The notes below the pieces were generated by a model that worked only from the letters and a program-made list of their open reading frames with translations, ran no database searches and had not been told where the DNA came from. A program made the translations under genes and the position numbers. Positions 25,802-35,533 of a DNA stretch of 64,000 bases are shown here, one piece after another. The stretch lies in NCBI GenBank assembly GCA_934162445.1, contig CAKPIT010000002.1:186001-250000 (forward strand). The letters are read 5' to 3'. This DNA comes from an uncultured Bacilli bacterium. Its GTDB lineage: Bacteria; Bacillota_I; Bacilli_A; RF39; UBA660. Numbering within the stretch: the first letter of the stretch is position 1; the number at the start of each line of letters is the position of its first letter.

Positions 25802-26429
25802 GAGAGTTTTAAAGTTAGGTAGTTATTTGGATTATTTATTTGAAGATCCTAAATGTGAACTTATCTACGATAAAGATTATGAATTATTAATTGCCGTTGT
25901 TCTTAGTGCTCAGTCTACTGATAAAAGAGTAAATATGGTAACACCAGTTCTTTTTAAAAAGTATGATAGTCTTACTAAATTAAAAGAGGCTAATATAAAA
26001 GATTTAGAAAAAATTTTAAAATCAGTTGGATCTTATCATAAAAAGGCTATGTATGTTAAAGAAATTGCACGAGTTCTTGATGATGAGTATGATGGGGTTG
26101 TACCAATAAATAGAAAGGTACTTGAGCAGTTTGCTGGTGTTGGGCGAAAGACGGTTAATGTTTTTCTTAGTGAATTTTATGATATTCCGGCGATGGCTGT
26201 TGATACCCATGTTGAAAGGGTCTCTAAACGACTTTTACTAGCAAAAGAGGATGATAATGTCTTGATGGTTGAAAAGAAACTTAAACGAGCTATTGATAGG
26301 CCATTATGGGGAAAACGGCATTTGCAGATGGTTTTGTTTGGACGATATTATTGTAAAGCCGTAAAACCACTTTGTGCTGAATGTAGGCTTAAAGATATTT
26401 GTGAATATGAAAAGAAGCATCATAATTAA
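25782..26429 (+). CDS. nth: endonuclease III
   Basis: A 215-residue base-excision DNA glycosylase/AP lyase for oxidised pyrimidines. The helix-hairpin-helix LEQFAGVGRKTVNVFL holds the catalytic Lys and AVDTHVERVSKRL the catalytic Asp. The [4Fe-4S] loop is C-x6-C-x2-C-x5-C (YCKAVKPLCAECRLKDICEY). The gene begins inside dnaD; ATGs at 25764, 25773, 25782, 25785 and 25788 are in frame, and the choice among them is uncertain because no clear binding site is visible. Confidence 0.95.
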   Translation: MMMKKSERVLKLGSYLDYLFEDPKCELIYDKDYELLIAVVLSAQSTDKRVNMVTPVLFKKYDSLTKLKEANIKDLEKILKSVGSYHKKAMYVKEIARVLDDEYDGVVPINRKVLEQFAGVGRKTVNVFLSEFYDIPAMAVDTHVERVSKRLLLAKEDDNVLMVEKKLKRAIDRPLWGKRHLQMVLFGRYYCKAVKPLCAECRLKDICEYEKKHHN

Positions 26430-26442
26430 TGCTTCTTTTTTT
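26411..26442. terminator. bidirectional terminator between nth and ponA
   Basis: AGAAGCAT pairs with ATGCTTCT, with T7 on the plus strand. Convergent nth and the penicillin-binding protein gene end on either side. Confidence 0.9.
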
Positions 26443-29287
26443 ATGGATTTTGTTCTTGTTCAGGTGGTTCTTCATCATTACCTGTAATGGTTACCACAAT
26501 GGTACCGGTTTCTTTGGTTTCACCATCATAAGTGAAACTGTATTTTAAACTGTATTTTCCTTTTTCAGTCAATGTTGTAATAGTAGGTGATGAGACAGGA
26601 CCAGAAATACTTGTTAAGCGCCAATTGCTTGTTTCTTTAGTAACGTTGTTACCATTGTTATAAACGGTTATGTAATTAACTATATCACTTATATTAAAGC
26701 TTGTTACTTCGATAGTGTTAGCAGTTATTTTTAAGTTAGCACTTTGTTTTTTTAATTCATAGGTAGTCGCTTGACTATCTAGACCATTAAATTTTTGATA
26801 TGTAGCAATTACTTTATAAGTTCCATATGGATTACTTGGATTATTATAAGTATAACTAGTATTAGTGGTAAATCCTAATAGAGTATTGTTATAGTAAACA
26901 TTGTATCCAAAGTCACCATAGGCACTATCAGTAGTGGTTGGACTAACACCATTCCATGATATTTTTACAGAGTTTCCACTGTATGTTGCACTTAAACCAG
27001 TAGGAGTGGCAAGAGCAGTTGTGTCTTGTTTTCCTGTTGGTTCATGACCTTTTTTAAAGTATTCAGTAATAGTAGAACCACCATAACCTTCACTAGCAAC
27101 TTTAGCAACACTGCTTCCAGCGATAAGATTAACTTTAACAACACTATCTGGCATTTTGAAGTCTTCTTTATTCTTTTCAAATACTTCATGGGCAAGGGCT
27201 GTAAATAATTTATCACGTTGAATAGTTCCGGCTAGGTTGTGACAGTAGTACCCTTGACTAACCATATCTTTAGTTACTTCTTCATAACCATACCACATTC
27301 CAATTACGGTTTTAGTAGTGTAACCGATAACCCAAGAATCTCTAATAGCATCATCAGCCATACCAAGTTTTTGTCTTGTACTAGCAGGGAAGTTAGTAGT
27401 ACCGGTTTTCATAGCAACTCGGTCCATGGCCCCACCATAAGTTATTGAAGTATCATCTAACATACTAGTAATCATGTAAGCAGTAGAGTCTTCCATAGCT
27501 TTAGTTTTCTCTTTAGTATGTTTAACTTCTTCACCACTTTTTGTGAAGACAACTTTACTTACGGAGTATGGTTCATTGTAATAACCACCATTAGAGAAGG
27601 CAGCATAGGCAGCAGCCATTTGTAGTGAATTAACTCCAGTGAAGGCTCCAAGAGAGTGGGCTTCATGAATCTTGCCATTTTCAATTTCTGGTTCAATTCC
27701 TAATTTTTGAACGAATTCAATTATTTTTTTATTATCAACTTGTTGGAAAGCTTTTAAAGCCGGAATGTTTCGGGATAGAGATAGGGCTCTTCTTGTTGTC
27801 ATATTACCCATAAATTTACCATCCCAGTTATTAACGGTTTGACCATTTGAATATGAATATGGTTCATCAAGGAACATCCGGTAATCATCTTTACCATCGT
27901 TATATCCAAAAGTTGAAGCGTTGTTATACTCAATTAATGGACCATAATCGAAAAGTGGTTTAGCAGTAGATCCGGGCTGTCTTTTTATATCGTTACCAGT
28001 TGCATAGTTTAAAGTGTTAACGCCAGTTCTATTACGGCCAGCCCCAACGGCTAATATTTTACCAGTGGTACTATCTAAAACGCTGACACCACTTTGAATA
28101 ACATCATTAATCCATGTATAGCTTTCACCATTCATAACTCTATTAACACCATCTTGTTTTTCTCTATCTAAGTTGGTATAAATTTTCATAGGTTCAGTAT
28201 AAGCATTTACTTTATATTTTTGTCTTACTTCAGATACAACGGTATCAATGTAACCTTGATATTCATTACTTCCTGTTATTGCTACTGATTCATCATAGTT
28301 AACAAGACTTGCAATACTAACATTTTCAGCTAGTTCTTTTTCTTCTTTAGTTATATAGCCATGACGTTCCATTAAGTAAAGGACAGTGTTACGTCTTTTG
28401 GTGGCATTTTCAATATTTTTTTCACTGGTTGGTGCATAAGCATTAGGAGCTTGGAACATTCCAGCTATTACGCTTGCTTCAGCAAGGTTAAGATCACTAA
28501 CATCTTTATTGAAATAGGCTCTAGCAGCTTCGCCAACACCATAGATATTACCCCCTAAACCATGGTTATTAACATAAAACTCAATGATTTGTTGTTTAGT
28601 ATAATTTTTTTCTAGTTTAAATACTGATAAATAAATATCTTGGAATTTTCTAACGATACCGTTAACACCTACAGCAACGCGGGATGTTAAGGTGTTTTTA
28701 ACAACTTGCATTGACAAAGTGGAAGCTCCACCAGCATCAGTGTGTCCTACTAATTGACCAAGGGATGCTTTAAAGAATCTTGGAGCATCAAAGCCATTAT
28801 GTTGGAAGAATCTTGAATCCTCAGTAGCTACAATGGCATCAATTAGAACTTCTGGTAATTCATCATAGGTAACTTTTTCACGCATTTCACTACCTAATTT
28901 AGCAAATTCTTTACCATCTTTATCATATAAAACAGTTGGTTCATTTTTATCAATTTGATCAGCTTTAAATTTTGGATTAGCAGTGATAGCTATATAGATC
29001 ATAAAAATGATTCCTAAAAGCATAATCAGTATTCCAAGGAGTAAAGCTATAATTAAGATAGTATTAACAATTTTCTTTTTCTTCGGCTTATTTTTAACAC
29101 TATCTACTAATTTAGCAATACCAACAATAATTAGAATTCCAACTCCCATAAAGACAGTTAGTAGTAATCCTAAAATAAAATAGCTAATAATCATAAAGAT
29201 AATAAATATTGTTAAGATGATTATAAAAGCTTTATTATTTTTTTCTCCTTGTTGTTTTCTTTTTTTGGTTGTTTTTGTTTTTTTCAT
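26441..29287 (-). CDS. ponA: class A penicillin-binding protein (PBP1a type)
   Basis: A 948-residue bifunctional peptidoglycan synthase. The basic N terminus is followed by two hydrophobic stretches (about 20-57 and 73-102). The glycosyltransferase domain shows ATEDSRFFQHNGFD (Glu156), GGASTLSMQVVKN and RKFQDIYLS. The transpeptidase domain shows STAK (Ser440), SRN (505-507) and KTGT (627-630). The C terminus has a fibronectin III-like domain (about 770-850) and another beta domain, an add-on common in Bacillota PBPs. It follows recU with a 1-nt gap, the conserved recU-ponA pair. The double N-terminal hydrophobic region is longer than usual. Confidence 0.95.
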   Translation of the reverse strand: MKKTKTTKKRKQQGEKNNKAFIIILTIFIIFMIISYFILGLLLTVFMGVGILIIVGIAKLVDSVKNKPKKKKIVNTILIIALLLGILIMLLGIIFMIYIAITANPKFKADQIDKNEPTVLYDKDGKEFAKLGSEMREKVTYDELPEVLIDAIVATEDSRFFQHNGFDAPRFFKASLGQLVGHTDAGGASTLSMQVVKNTLTSRVAVGVNGIVRKFQDIYLSVFKLEKNYTKQQIIEFYVNNHGLGGNIYGVGEAARAYFNKDVSDLNLAEASVIAGMFQAPNAYAPTSEKNIENATKRRNTVLYLMERHGYITKEEKELAENVSIASLVNYDESVAITGSNEYQGYIDTVVSEVRQKYKVNAYTEPMKIYTNLDREKQDGVNRVMNGESYTWINDVIQSGVSVLDSTTGKILAVGAGRNRTGVNTLNYATGNDIKRQPGSTAKPLFDYGPLIEYNNASTFGYNDGKDDYRMFLDEPYSYSNGQTVNNWDGKFMGNMTTRRALSLSRNIPALKAFQQVDNKKIIEFVQKLGIEPEIENGKIHEAHSLGAFTGVNSLQMAAAYAAFSNGGYYNEPYSVSKVVFTKSGEEVKHTKEKTKAMEDSTAYMITSMLDDTSITYGGAMDRVAMKTGTTNFPASTRQKLGMADDAIRDSWVIGYTTKTVIGMWYGYEEVTKDMVSQGYYCHNLAGTIQRDKLFTALAHEVFEKNKEDFKMPDSVVKVNLIAGSSVAKVASEGYGGSTITEYFKKGHEPTGKQDTTALATPTGLSATYSGNSVKISWNGVSPTTTDSAYGDFGYNVYYNNTLLGFTTNTSYTYNNPSNPYGTYKVIATYQKFNGLDSQATTYELKKQSANLKITANTIEVTSFNISDIVNYITVYNNGNNVTKETSNWRLTSISGPVSSPTITTLTEKGKYSLKYSFTYDGETKETGTIVVTITGNDEEPPEQEQNP

Positions 29288-29288
29288 A

Positions 29289-29858
29289 TTAATTTACCTC
29301 CACAAGTTTATTAATTATTTCTAAATAATCTAATCTTGGATTAAGTTTTTCTTTTATTAGATAAGCTTTCTCTTCAAAATAGCTAATTGGAATAGAATGC
29401 CTATTTGTTTGTTCTAAAAAAGAAAAAAAGTCGGTTGCATTTAATAAATATGTTTTATTAAGAGTTGTGAATCTTACAATTAAAAATCCAATGCCACCAT
29501 GTCGTGTAATATTTCTTAAATGTTTTATTTGGTGAGGATGAATGTTATCAAATGGAAACCTAGTTTTAAGTTTTGTCTCTTTGGCTTCAAAGTCGAGATA
29601 GTAACCTTTATATACACCGTTATAATCAGTAGTTGAGGGTTCTTCATAAAAGCCTTCTTTAATAATGCCACTTTTAGTTTTAGAAAAATCTAATTTAGTA
29701 ACTTTTATGGGAGTGGGTTTTTTATAAATATAAGCAATGTCTTTTTCACGATAATAAATGTTAGACTGATTTATATCACTTTCTAAAGTCATTCCTCGAT
29801 TACCATAATTAATAATACTTTGATTATTTGTCTTTTTTATTCCAGATGGATAATTCAT
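29289..29858 (-). CDS. recU: RecU Holliday junction resolvase
   Basis: A 189-residue homologue of the Bacilli RecU nuclease, which cleaves Holliday junctions in recombination and chromosome segregation. The start NYPSGIKKTN, the N-terminal NRGMTLESDIN, and the metal-site region YKGYYLDFEAKETKLKTRFPFDNIHPHQI with the D-x-E-x-K motif are all in place. It is transcribed with ponA. Confidence 0.95.
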   Translation of the reverse strand: MNYPSGIKKTNNQSIINYGNRGMTLESDINQSNIYYREKDIAYIYKKPTPIKVTKLDFSKTKSGIIKEGFYEEPSTTDYNGVYKGYYLDFEAKETKLKTRFPFDNIHPHQIKHLRNITRHGGIGFLIVRFTTLNKTYLLNATDFFSFLEQTNRHSIPISYFEEKAYLIKEKLNPRLDYLEIINKLVEVN

Positions 29859-29926
29859 ATTATCACCTATTAATGATTATACTATAATTCTAGTTTAAAA
29901 GCTATTATTTTAGAAAAAAAATCCTG

Positions 29927-30544
29927 TTAATTATTAGGACTTTTTCGTTTGATAGTGTAAACTTTTGGTTGATATTTTAGTTCATACGCTTTATTAATTG
30001 TTTCGTTAACAATTGGAAAGTGTTCGTTTAGGTAACCGGTGATAGTTGGAAATGTGGATTCTAGGATGCTAAATTCTTTAGAAAAATCTTTTCCATCAGT
30101 AGTTATAATGCCGTTTTGTTTATGATAACTAAAAATATCAGTAGGGTAAATATTTCCTCGGCTAGGATACATTTTGGTAACAGTTATACTGTCTTCCTTT
30201 ATATTATAATGATGAATATTACATTTATAATCTGTTAGTTTAACATTAATAGATTTATGATGCTTTATCATAAGAAAATTATATCTTTCCTTTTGAACAT
30301 CACCAATTAAAAGATGATCAATAACGGGTTTATCGTCATTATAAGTAAGACCGAAAGCGATTGTGTTTCCTCTAACGATTAACTGATTATCATTAACTTT
30401 GATAGTTACTCTTTCTTTATCATATTTATTTTTAATATAAAAACAACCATTTTCAAAAACAGGAGTATAATTCTTAGCTTTTAATAATGTAATTAAATCT
30501 TGGTTATTTAAAATATCTTCAAAATTTTTTTCTGTAATATACAT
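29927..30544 (-). CDS. conserved-looking protein of unknown function
   Basis: A 205-residue soluble protein starting MYITEKNFEDILNNQDLI. The start ATG 30544 follows GGAGG by 6 nt; the longer frame from 30556 has no such support. No signal peptide, helix or recognisable motif is present; the middle looks beta-rich. It precedes recU and ponA in the same direction with a 68-nt gap that contains no clear terminator, so cotranscription is possible. Confidence 0.6.
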   Translation of the reverse strand: MYITEKNFEDILNNQDLITLLKAKNYTPVFENGCFYIKNKYDKERVTIKVNDNQLIVRGNTIAFGLTYNDDKPVIDHLLIGDVQKERYNFLMIKHHKSINVKLTDYKCNIHHYNIKEDSITVTKMYPSRGNIYPTDIFSYHKQNGIITTDGKDFSKEFSILESTFPTITGYLNEHFPIVNETINKAYELKYQPKVYTIKRKSPNN

Positions 30545-30671
30545 GATAACCTCCACTAAAATATTGAAATTTATTGTACACTAAGAGAAATGTTTTGTCA
30601 AAGAAATAAAGCTTTTGTCGAAATTGTTGCATTACTTCTATTTAAATAATATTATTTAAGTGGTGATAAAT

Positions 30672-30779
30672 ATGAGGCAAAGTGATGTTTTTAAAGCTTT
30701 AAATGAAATGGGTAATAAAATAATTCTGGCTAAAAGATTAAATAGTGAGATATTGATTATGAAAAGATTGACAAAATGA
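30672..30779 (+). CDS. 35-residue small ORF
   Basis: ATG 30672 is preceded by AAGTGGTGATAA, the same type of binding site as the neighbouring genes. It encodes MRQSDVFKALNEMGNKIILA and a basic helical tail. It sits 44 nt before gpsB in the same direction. No family recognised. Confidence 0.4.
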   Translation: MRQSDVFKALNEMGNKIILAKRLNSEILIMKRLTK

Positions 30780-30823
30780 ATTATATTTTCTAAAATAAAG
30801 GTGTAAAGGGATTGGTGATTTTT

Positions 30824-31159
30824 ATGTATCAAAATAAGATAACACTTACACCACAAGAAATTTTAGAAAAAGATTTTAAGATTGATACTAGAGGGTATCG
30901 CTTAAAGGAAGTTGATCAATTTCTTGATGTTATTATTGGTGATTATGAAGAGTTTTTTTCAATTATTGATAACTTAGAAAAGGAAAAAGCAGAACTTTTG
31001 CGAGAGATTATGGCTTTAAAACAAGAAGTTAGAAATGCTAAGATGAATGTTGAAATAGCTAAGAATAATACTACTGATACAATGGAATTTAATAATGTTG
31101 ATATTCTAAGGCGGTTATCACAACTTGAAAAAGACTTTTACGGTAGAAGAGACGATTAA
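30824..31159 (+). CDS. gpsB: GpsB, cell division/elongation regulator
   Basis: A 111-residue DivIVA-family coiled-coil protein. The membrane-binding N domain has LTPQEILEKDFK and GYRLKEVDQFLDVI, followed by a coiled coil (about 45-75) and the C-terminal trimer motif NVDILRRLSQLEKDFYG. GpsB shuttles class A PBPs between septum and side wall in Bacilli. ATG 30824 is preferred over TTG 30812. It sits immediately before rnpB, as in B. subtilis. Confidence 0.94.
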   Translation: MYQNKITLTPQEILEKDFKIDTRGYRLKEVDQFLDVIIGDYEEFFSIIDNLEKEKAELLREIMALKQEVRNAKMNVEIAKNNTTDTMEFNNVDILRRLSQLEKDFYGRRDD

Positions 31160-31508
31160 TATTTTAGACAAGTGCTGGAATTAGAATTAATTCTAGAGGA
31201 AAGTCCATGCTCACACTATCTGTGATGATAGTAGTGTTCGTGCTTAGAGGAAAAAATAACTCAAGGTAGTAGAAATACTAACGGCTCGTTAACTTTCTAA
31301 GGAGTAAATCTATGAAGGGTAACATTAGTGCCACAGTGACGAATTTTTAGGAAACTAAAAAGTGAAACGCGGTAAACCCCACGAGTGAGAAACCCAAATT
31401 ATGGTAGGGGAGCTTTAAAAAAAGAAACGAATTTTTTTAAGGACTAGAAATAGTAGATAGATACTTGTCACCTAGCAATAGGTACAGAACATGGCTTATT
31501 AAATATTA
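31160..31508 (+). ncRNA. rnpB: RNase P RNA (class B)
   Basis: The catalytic RNA of RNase P. Universally conserved blocks are in order: GAGGAAAGTCCATGCTC, ACGGCTCG, GTGCCACAGTGACGAA, GTGAAACGCGGTAAACCCC, ACGAGTGAGAAACCC, and ACAGAACATGGCTTA near the 3' end. The order and size fit the Bacillus-type (B) fold. The P1 helix appears to pair about TAATATTT at 31157 with AAATATTA near 31501, so it touches the gpsB stop codon. Ends are approximate by a few bases. Confidence 0.95.
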
Positions 31509-31533
31509 ATTATTAATTAACTAGAGGTGTTAT

Positions 31534-32028
31534 ATGCATGAATTAGGTGAATATCTCAAAGATGTGAGACGCAGTAATGGTGTTAGTTTAGAAGAGGCTT
31601 CTGTTGACCTTGGTATTGATGAAGCATTACTTGAAAATATTGAAGATGGTAATATTAGAGCTTTTAAAGATGTATATCAGTTAAGGGAACTTACAAAAAA
31701 TTATGCTAAATATTTAGGACTTGATCCTGTTAAAGTACAAGAAGAATTTAATGATTTTTTGTTTGAACATACTTCTAAAATATCTTTAAATGATATATTG
31801 GAAGCTAAGAATAAGATGGAAGCTAAAGAAAAGGATAATGTAAATAAAATACAGTCACCTTATACAAAAAAATATAAAAAGAAAGTAAAAAAACTACCAT
31901 TTATATTAGTGATTATTACTTTTATATTATTGGTAATTATATCAATTTTGATTATTAAAAGTATTAGTAAAAGACCTAATATTAGTAGTGAGTTGAAAGG
32001 ATTAGGAGTTTATGAATACACCTACTAA
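31534..32028 (+). CDS. RodZ-like HTH membrane protein
   Basis: A 164-residue protein. The N-terminal HTH_25 domain (ELGEYLKDVRRSNGVSLEEA, about 2-70) is that of RodZ/YmfM, which binds MreB and helps set cell shape. A Lys-rich linker and one membrane helix (about 124-145) follow, with a very short outside tail, much shorter than E. coli RodZ. It overlaps pgsA by 17 nt, the order found in B. subtilis (ymfM-pgsA). Confidence 0.85.
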   Translation: MHELGEYLKDVRRSNGVSLEEASVDLGIDEALLENIEDGNIRAFKDVYQLRELTKNYAKYLGLDPVKVQEEFNDFLFEHTSKISLNDILEAKNKMEAKEKDNVNKIQSPYTKKYKKKVKKLPFILVIITFILLVIISILIIKSISKRPNISSELKGLGVYEYTY

Positions 32029-32614
32029 ACTTACAGTGTTAAGAATTATTTTAACAATTGTAATGATTATTATTTTGATTTTTCCATTTTATATGGTGGG
32101 AGTTAGTTTTCCACAGTTTGAAGTTGCAGGTATTTATATAAAAAGTGAATTTGTATTTGCAGGAATTATATTTTTACTTGCTAGTCTTACAGACTTTTTA
32201 GATGGTTATTTAGCAAGAAAGAATAATCAAGTAACTGATTTAGGAAAAATGTTAGATGCAATTGCTGATAAGGCTCTTGTTAATAGTGCTTTAATTATAT
32301 TATCATATAAAGGATTTATTCCAGTATTTATTCCAGTAGTGATAATTTTTAGAGATACAATTGTAGATGCTATTAAGATGCAAGCTGGTAATAAAGGAAA
32401 AGTGGTAGCAGCAATTAAATCTGGGAAGATTAAGACTGCTTCTATGATGACGGGATTAGTTTTAACTTTTTTCTATAATTTACCATTTGAACTTATTAAT
32501 ATAAGAGTAGCGGATTTCTTACTTTATTTTGCTACGATAATGTCAATTGTTTCAATGATAGAGTATATAAATCTTAATAAAAAATTTATTTTTGAAGAGA
32601 AGCCTGAAAATTAA
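32012..32614 (+). CDS. pgsA: CDP-diacylglycerol-glycerol-3-phosphate 3-phosphatidyltransferase
   Basis: A 200-residue integral membrane enzyme making phosphatidylglycerol phosphate, the precursor of anionic lipids and of the lipoteichoic acid backbone. The CDP-alcohol phosphotransferase motif D-G-x2-A-R-x8-G-x3-D-x3-D is visible in DGYLARKNNQVTDLGKMLDA with the next Asp four residues on. Several hydrophobic helices surround it. AGGAG precedes the ATG. Unlike in B. subtilis, cinA is absent between pgsA and recA. Confidence 0.94.
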   Translation: MNTPTKLTVLRIILTIVMIIILIFPFYMVGVSFPQFEVAGIYIKSEFVFAGIIFLLASLTDFLDGYLARKNNQVTDLGKMLDAIADKALVNSALIILSYKGFIPVFIPVVIIFRDTIVDAIKMQAGNKGKVVAAIKSGKIKTASMMTGLVLTFFYNLPFELINIRVADFLLYFATIMSIVSMIEYINLNKKFIFEEKPEN

Positions 32615-32628
32615 TTTTGGGCTTTTTT
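32600..32628 (+). terminator. terminator after pgsA
   Basis: AAGCC pairs with GGCTT, followed by a T run; it overlaps the last codons of pgsA. Confidence 0.75.
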
Positions 32629-32702
32629 ATTTTGGAAAATTGACTTTTTGATTAGGAAAATTGGGCTTTTGATTGTTAAAAAAATGTGGTTTTTAAATAA
32701 CG

Positions 32703-32716
32703 CGAACAAAAGTTTG
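32703..32716 (+). promoter_or_regulatory. LexA (SOS) box of recA
   Basis: CGAACAAAAGTTTG matches the Gram-positive consensus CGAACnnnnGTTCG with one mismatch. It lies 10 nt upstream of the -35 box of recA, so LexA repression and DNA-damage induction are expected. Confidence 0.8.
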
Positions 32717-32726
32717 AAAAAAATTC

Positions 32727-32755
32727 TTGACTTTTTATTTTTTGCTGGTTACAAT
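32727..32755 (+). promoter_or_regulatory. recA promoter
   Basis: TTGACT and TACAAT with a 17-nt spacer, 31 nt before the recA start. Confidence 0.8.
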
Positions 32756-32786
32756 TATATTGTGATTAATTTTTAGGAGGAATTTT

Positions 32787-33803
32787 ATGAGTAAAACAAC
32801 TGGTAATAAAGTAAAAGATAAGAATTTAGAACAGGTACTTGCTGATATTGAAAAACAATTCGGTAAAGGAGCTGTTATGTGTTTGGGGGATAATCCTCAT
32901 ATTAAAATAGATGTTGTTCCTAGTGGTTGTTTAAGTTTGGATATTGCCCTTGGAGTAGGGGGATATCCTAAGGGAAGGATTGTAGAAATTTATGGGCCTG
33001 AGTCTAGTGGTAAAACTACGTTTGCATTACAGGCTATTGCTGAAGTGCAAAAACAAGGAGGAAGGGCAGCATTTATTGATGCTGAACATGCCCTTGATCC
33101 TGTTTACGCTAAAAGACTTGGAGTTAATACTAACGAATTAATTTTATCGCAACCGGATACTGGTGAACAGGCTCTTGAGATTTGTGAGGCTTTGGTTAGA
33201 AGTGAAGCGATTAGTATTATTGTAATTGATTCAGTAGCTGCTTTAGTACCACAAGCAGAAATTGATGGAGAAATGGGGGATTCTCATGTAGGTCTTCAAG
33301 CAAGATTAATGAGTCAAGCTTTACGTAAGTTATCTGGAACAATTAATAAAACTAATACAATTGCCATTTTCATTAATCAATTGCGTGAAAAAGTTGGAGT
33401 TATGTTTGGTAATCCGGAAACGACACCGGGTGGAAGAGCTTTAAAGTTTTATTCTACTATTCGGCTTGATATTAGACGAAATGAACAACTTAAAGTGGGG
33501 GATAAGGTAATGGGAAATAAAACAACCATTAAAGTTGTTAAAAATAAAGTAGCACCTCCTTTTAAGAGTGCTGTTGTTGATATCATGTATGGAGAAGGTA
33601 TTTCAAGAGAAGGAGAACTTATTGATCTTGGAACTAATGCGGGTATTATTGATAAGATGGGAGCTTGGTATTCTTATAATGGTGAAAAATTAGGTCAAGG
33701 TAAAGAAAATGTTAAGTTACTTTTAAAAGATAAGCAAGAACTTAAAAATGAAATTGAAGCAAAAGTTAGAGAATATTATGGTATTAGTTTAGATAATAAA
33801 TAA
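32787..33803 (+). CDS. recA: RecA recombinase
   Basis: A 338-residue RecA: strand exchange in recombinational repair and co-protease for LexA. Walker A GPESSGKT at 70-77, Walker [13 protein letters not shown], the L1/L2 region [15 protein letters not shown] and the [11 protein letters not shown] segment are all present. The length is normal, although the acidic C-terminal tail is short. AGGAGG lies 7 nt upstream. It is monocistronic, with an SOS box and a terminator. Confidence 0.98.
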   Translation: MSKTTGNKVKDKNLEQVLADIEKQFGKGAVMCLGDNPHIKIDVVPSGCLSLDIALGVGGYPKGRIVEIYGPESSGKTTFALQAIAEVQKQGGRAAFIDAEHALDPVYAKRLGVNTNELILSQPDTGEQALEICEALVRSEAISIIVIDSVAALVPQAEIDGEMGDSHVGLQARLMSQALRKLSGTINKTNTIAIFINQLREKVGVMFGNPETTPGGRALKFYSTIRLDIRRNEQLKVGDKVMGNKTTIKVVKNKVAPPFKSAVVDIMYGEGISREGELIDLGTNAGIIDKMGAWYSYNGEKLGQGKENVKLLLKDKQELKNEIEAKVREYYGISLDNK

Positions 33804-33808
33804 TATTT

Positions 33809-33837
33809 AGAATGGATATTTTTATCTATTCTTTTTC
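33809..33837 (+). terminator. terminator after recA
   Basis: AGAATGGATA and TATCTATTCT form an imperfect stem, followed by T5. Confidence 0.8.
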
Positions 33838-33849
33838 TTTAAGTCATTC

Positions 33850-33878
33850 TTGACAATCTCTTTTTTAGAATTTACAAT
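33850..33878 (+). promoter_or_regulatory. rny promoter
   Basis: TTGACA and TACAAT with a 17-nt spacer, one of the best promoters in the window. Confidence 0.8.
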
Positions 33879-33943
33879 AGAATTAGATTATAGTTAGATT
33901 GGTAATTTAATATATATTCTAGATAATATGGAGGTAAAAGAAA

Positions 33944-35500
33944 ATGATGGATAATTCATTATTTTCCATTTTACTGATACTCATTGGATTAATTTGTGGT
34001 TTTGGATTGACTTTGTTAATTGGTCTTTTTAAGGAAAGTGCAACAACTAAGAAAATAAATAAAATGTTAGATGAAGCTAATAAGAATGCTGATAGGATTA
34101 AGAAAGATGCGGTTATGGAAGCTAAAGAAAAATCTTATCAATTAAAGCTTGAAACTGATAAACTTATTAAAGAAAAGAAAAATGAACTTAATGATAGTGA
34201 AAATAAACTATTACAGAGGGAAGCTAGTTTAGATAAACGTGATGAATTGTGTCAAAAAAGAGAAGCGACGCTCGATGATAGAGAAGAAAAAATAATCCAA
34301 AGACAAAAAAATATTCAAGAAGAGCAAGATAAGGTGGAAGAAATTAAGAAGAAGCAACTTTCATTATTGGAAGAGATTTCTTCTTATAGTAAAGAAAAGG
34401 CTCATGATCTTATTATGAGTAATGTTAAGGAGGCTATGAAAAGAGAAATTTCTCTTTATATTAGTGAACAAGAAAATGAAGCAAAAATGAATGCTGATAA
34501 AAAAGCACGGGAGTTAATTGTAACTTCAATGCAAAAGTATGCAGCAGATATTGCTAGTGATCAAACGGTTACAGTGATTAGTATTCCTAATGATGAAATG
34601 AAAGGAAGACTAATTGGTCGTGAAGGTCGTAATATTAGAACAATAGAAGCTATTACAGGAGTTGATCTTATAATTGATGATACACCGGAGGCAGTTGTTC
34701 TTTCTAGTTTTGATCCATTAAGAAGAGAAATTGCTAGAATTACATTAGAAACTTTGATTAAAGATGGAAGAATTCACCCAACGAGAATTGAAGAGGTTTA
34801 TGATAAAGTATCTAAGGAAGTAAAAGAACAAATTATTGAATATGGTAATAATTCGTTATTCGAATTAGGAATTACAAAGATGGCTCCGGAATTAATTGAA
34901 CTTATTGGAAGACTTCATTTTAGAACTAGTTATGGACAGAATGCTTTAAACCATTCTCTTGAAGTGGCTAATTTAGCAGGACTTATGGCTAGTGAAATTG
35001 GGGAAGATGTTACGCTTGCTAAAAGAGCAGGATTATTACATGATATTGGAAAAGCTGTTGATCATGAAATTGAAGGAAGCCATGTTGAAATTGGGGTTAA
35101 TTTAGCTCGTAAGTATGGTGAGAATGATATTGTTATTAATTCTATTAAATCTCATCATGGTGATTGTGAAGCTTCTAGTGTTATTGCTTCATTAGTAGCT
35201 GTAGCTGATGCTTTATCAGCTTCACGTCCGGGAGCTCGAAATGATTCTTTAGAGAATTATGTTAAAAGACTTTCGCAATTAGAAGATGTTGCTAATGGAA
35301 TAGATGGTGTACAAAAATCTTATGCTATGCAAGCAGGTAGAGAATTAAGAGTTATTGTTGAACCTAGTAAAGTAGATGATTTGGAAGCACATCAAATTGC
35401 AAGAGAAATAAAAGAAAAGATAGAAGAGACACTAAATTATCCGGGTACTATTAAAATAACGGTAGTTAGAGAAACAAGAGTACTTGAAGAAGCAAAATAA
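33944..35500 (+). CDS. rny: ribonuclease Y
   Basis: A 518-residue membrane-anchored endoribonuclease starting mRNA decay in Bacillota. An N-terminal helix (about 5-27) is followed by a long coiled coil (about 35-165), a KH domain ([19 protein letters not shown], about 225-245) and an HD domain ([17 protein letters not shown], about 364-380). GGAGG lies 9 nt upstream of the first of two adjacent ATGs. The order recA-rny matches B. subtilis, but each gene has its own promoter. Confidence 0.97.
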   Translation: MMDNSLFSILLILIGLICGFGLTLLIGLFKESATTKKINKMLDEANKNADRIKKDAVMEAKEKSYQLKLETDKLIKEKKNELNDSENKLLQREASLDKRDELCQKREATLDDREEKIIQRQKNIQEEQDKVEEIKKKQLSLLEEISSYSKEKAHDLIMSNVKEAMKREISLYISEQENEAKMNADKKARELIVTSMQKYAADIASDQTVTVISIPNDEMKGRLIGREGRNIRTIEAITGVDLIIDDTPEAVVLSSFDPLRREIARITLETLIKDGRIHPTRIEEVYDKVSKEVKEQIIEYGNNSLFELGITKMAPELIELIGRLHFRTSYGQNALNHSLEVANLAGLMASEIGEDVTLAKRAGLLHDIGKAVDHEIEGSHVEIGVNLARKYGENDIVINSIKSHHGDCEASSVIASLVAVADALSASRPGARNDSLENYVKRLSQLEDVANGIDGVQKSYAMQAGRELRVIVEPSKVDDLEAHQIAREIKEKIEETLNYPGTIKITVVRETRVLEEAK

Positions 35501-35533
35501 AAAGAATCTATTTAATTAACAGATTCTTTTTTT
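35500..35533. terminator. bidirectional terminator between rny and rnj
   Basis: AGAATCT pairs with AGATTCT, flanked by A-rich and T7 tracts; the two genes converge here. Confidence 0.85.

Noticed and set aside
30656..30856. Minus-strand 66-codon ORF before gpsB
   Set aside because: No binding site; it lies over the small plus-strand ORF and the gpsB start, with a composition typical of antisense AT-rich DNA.
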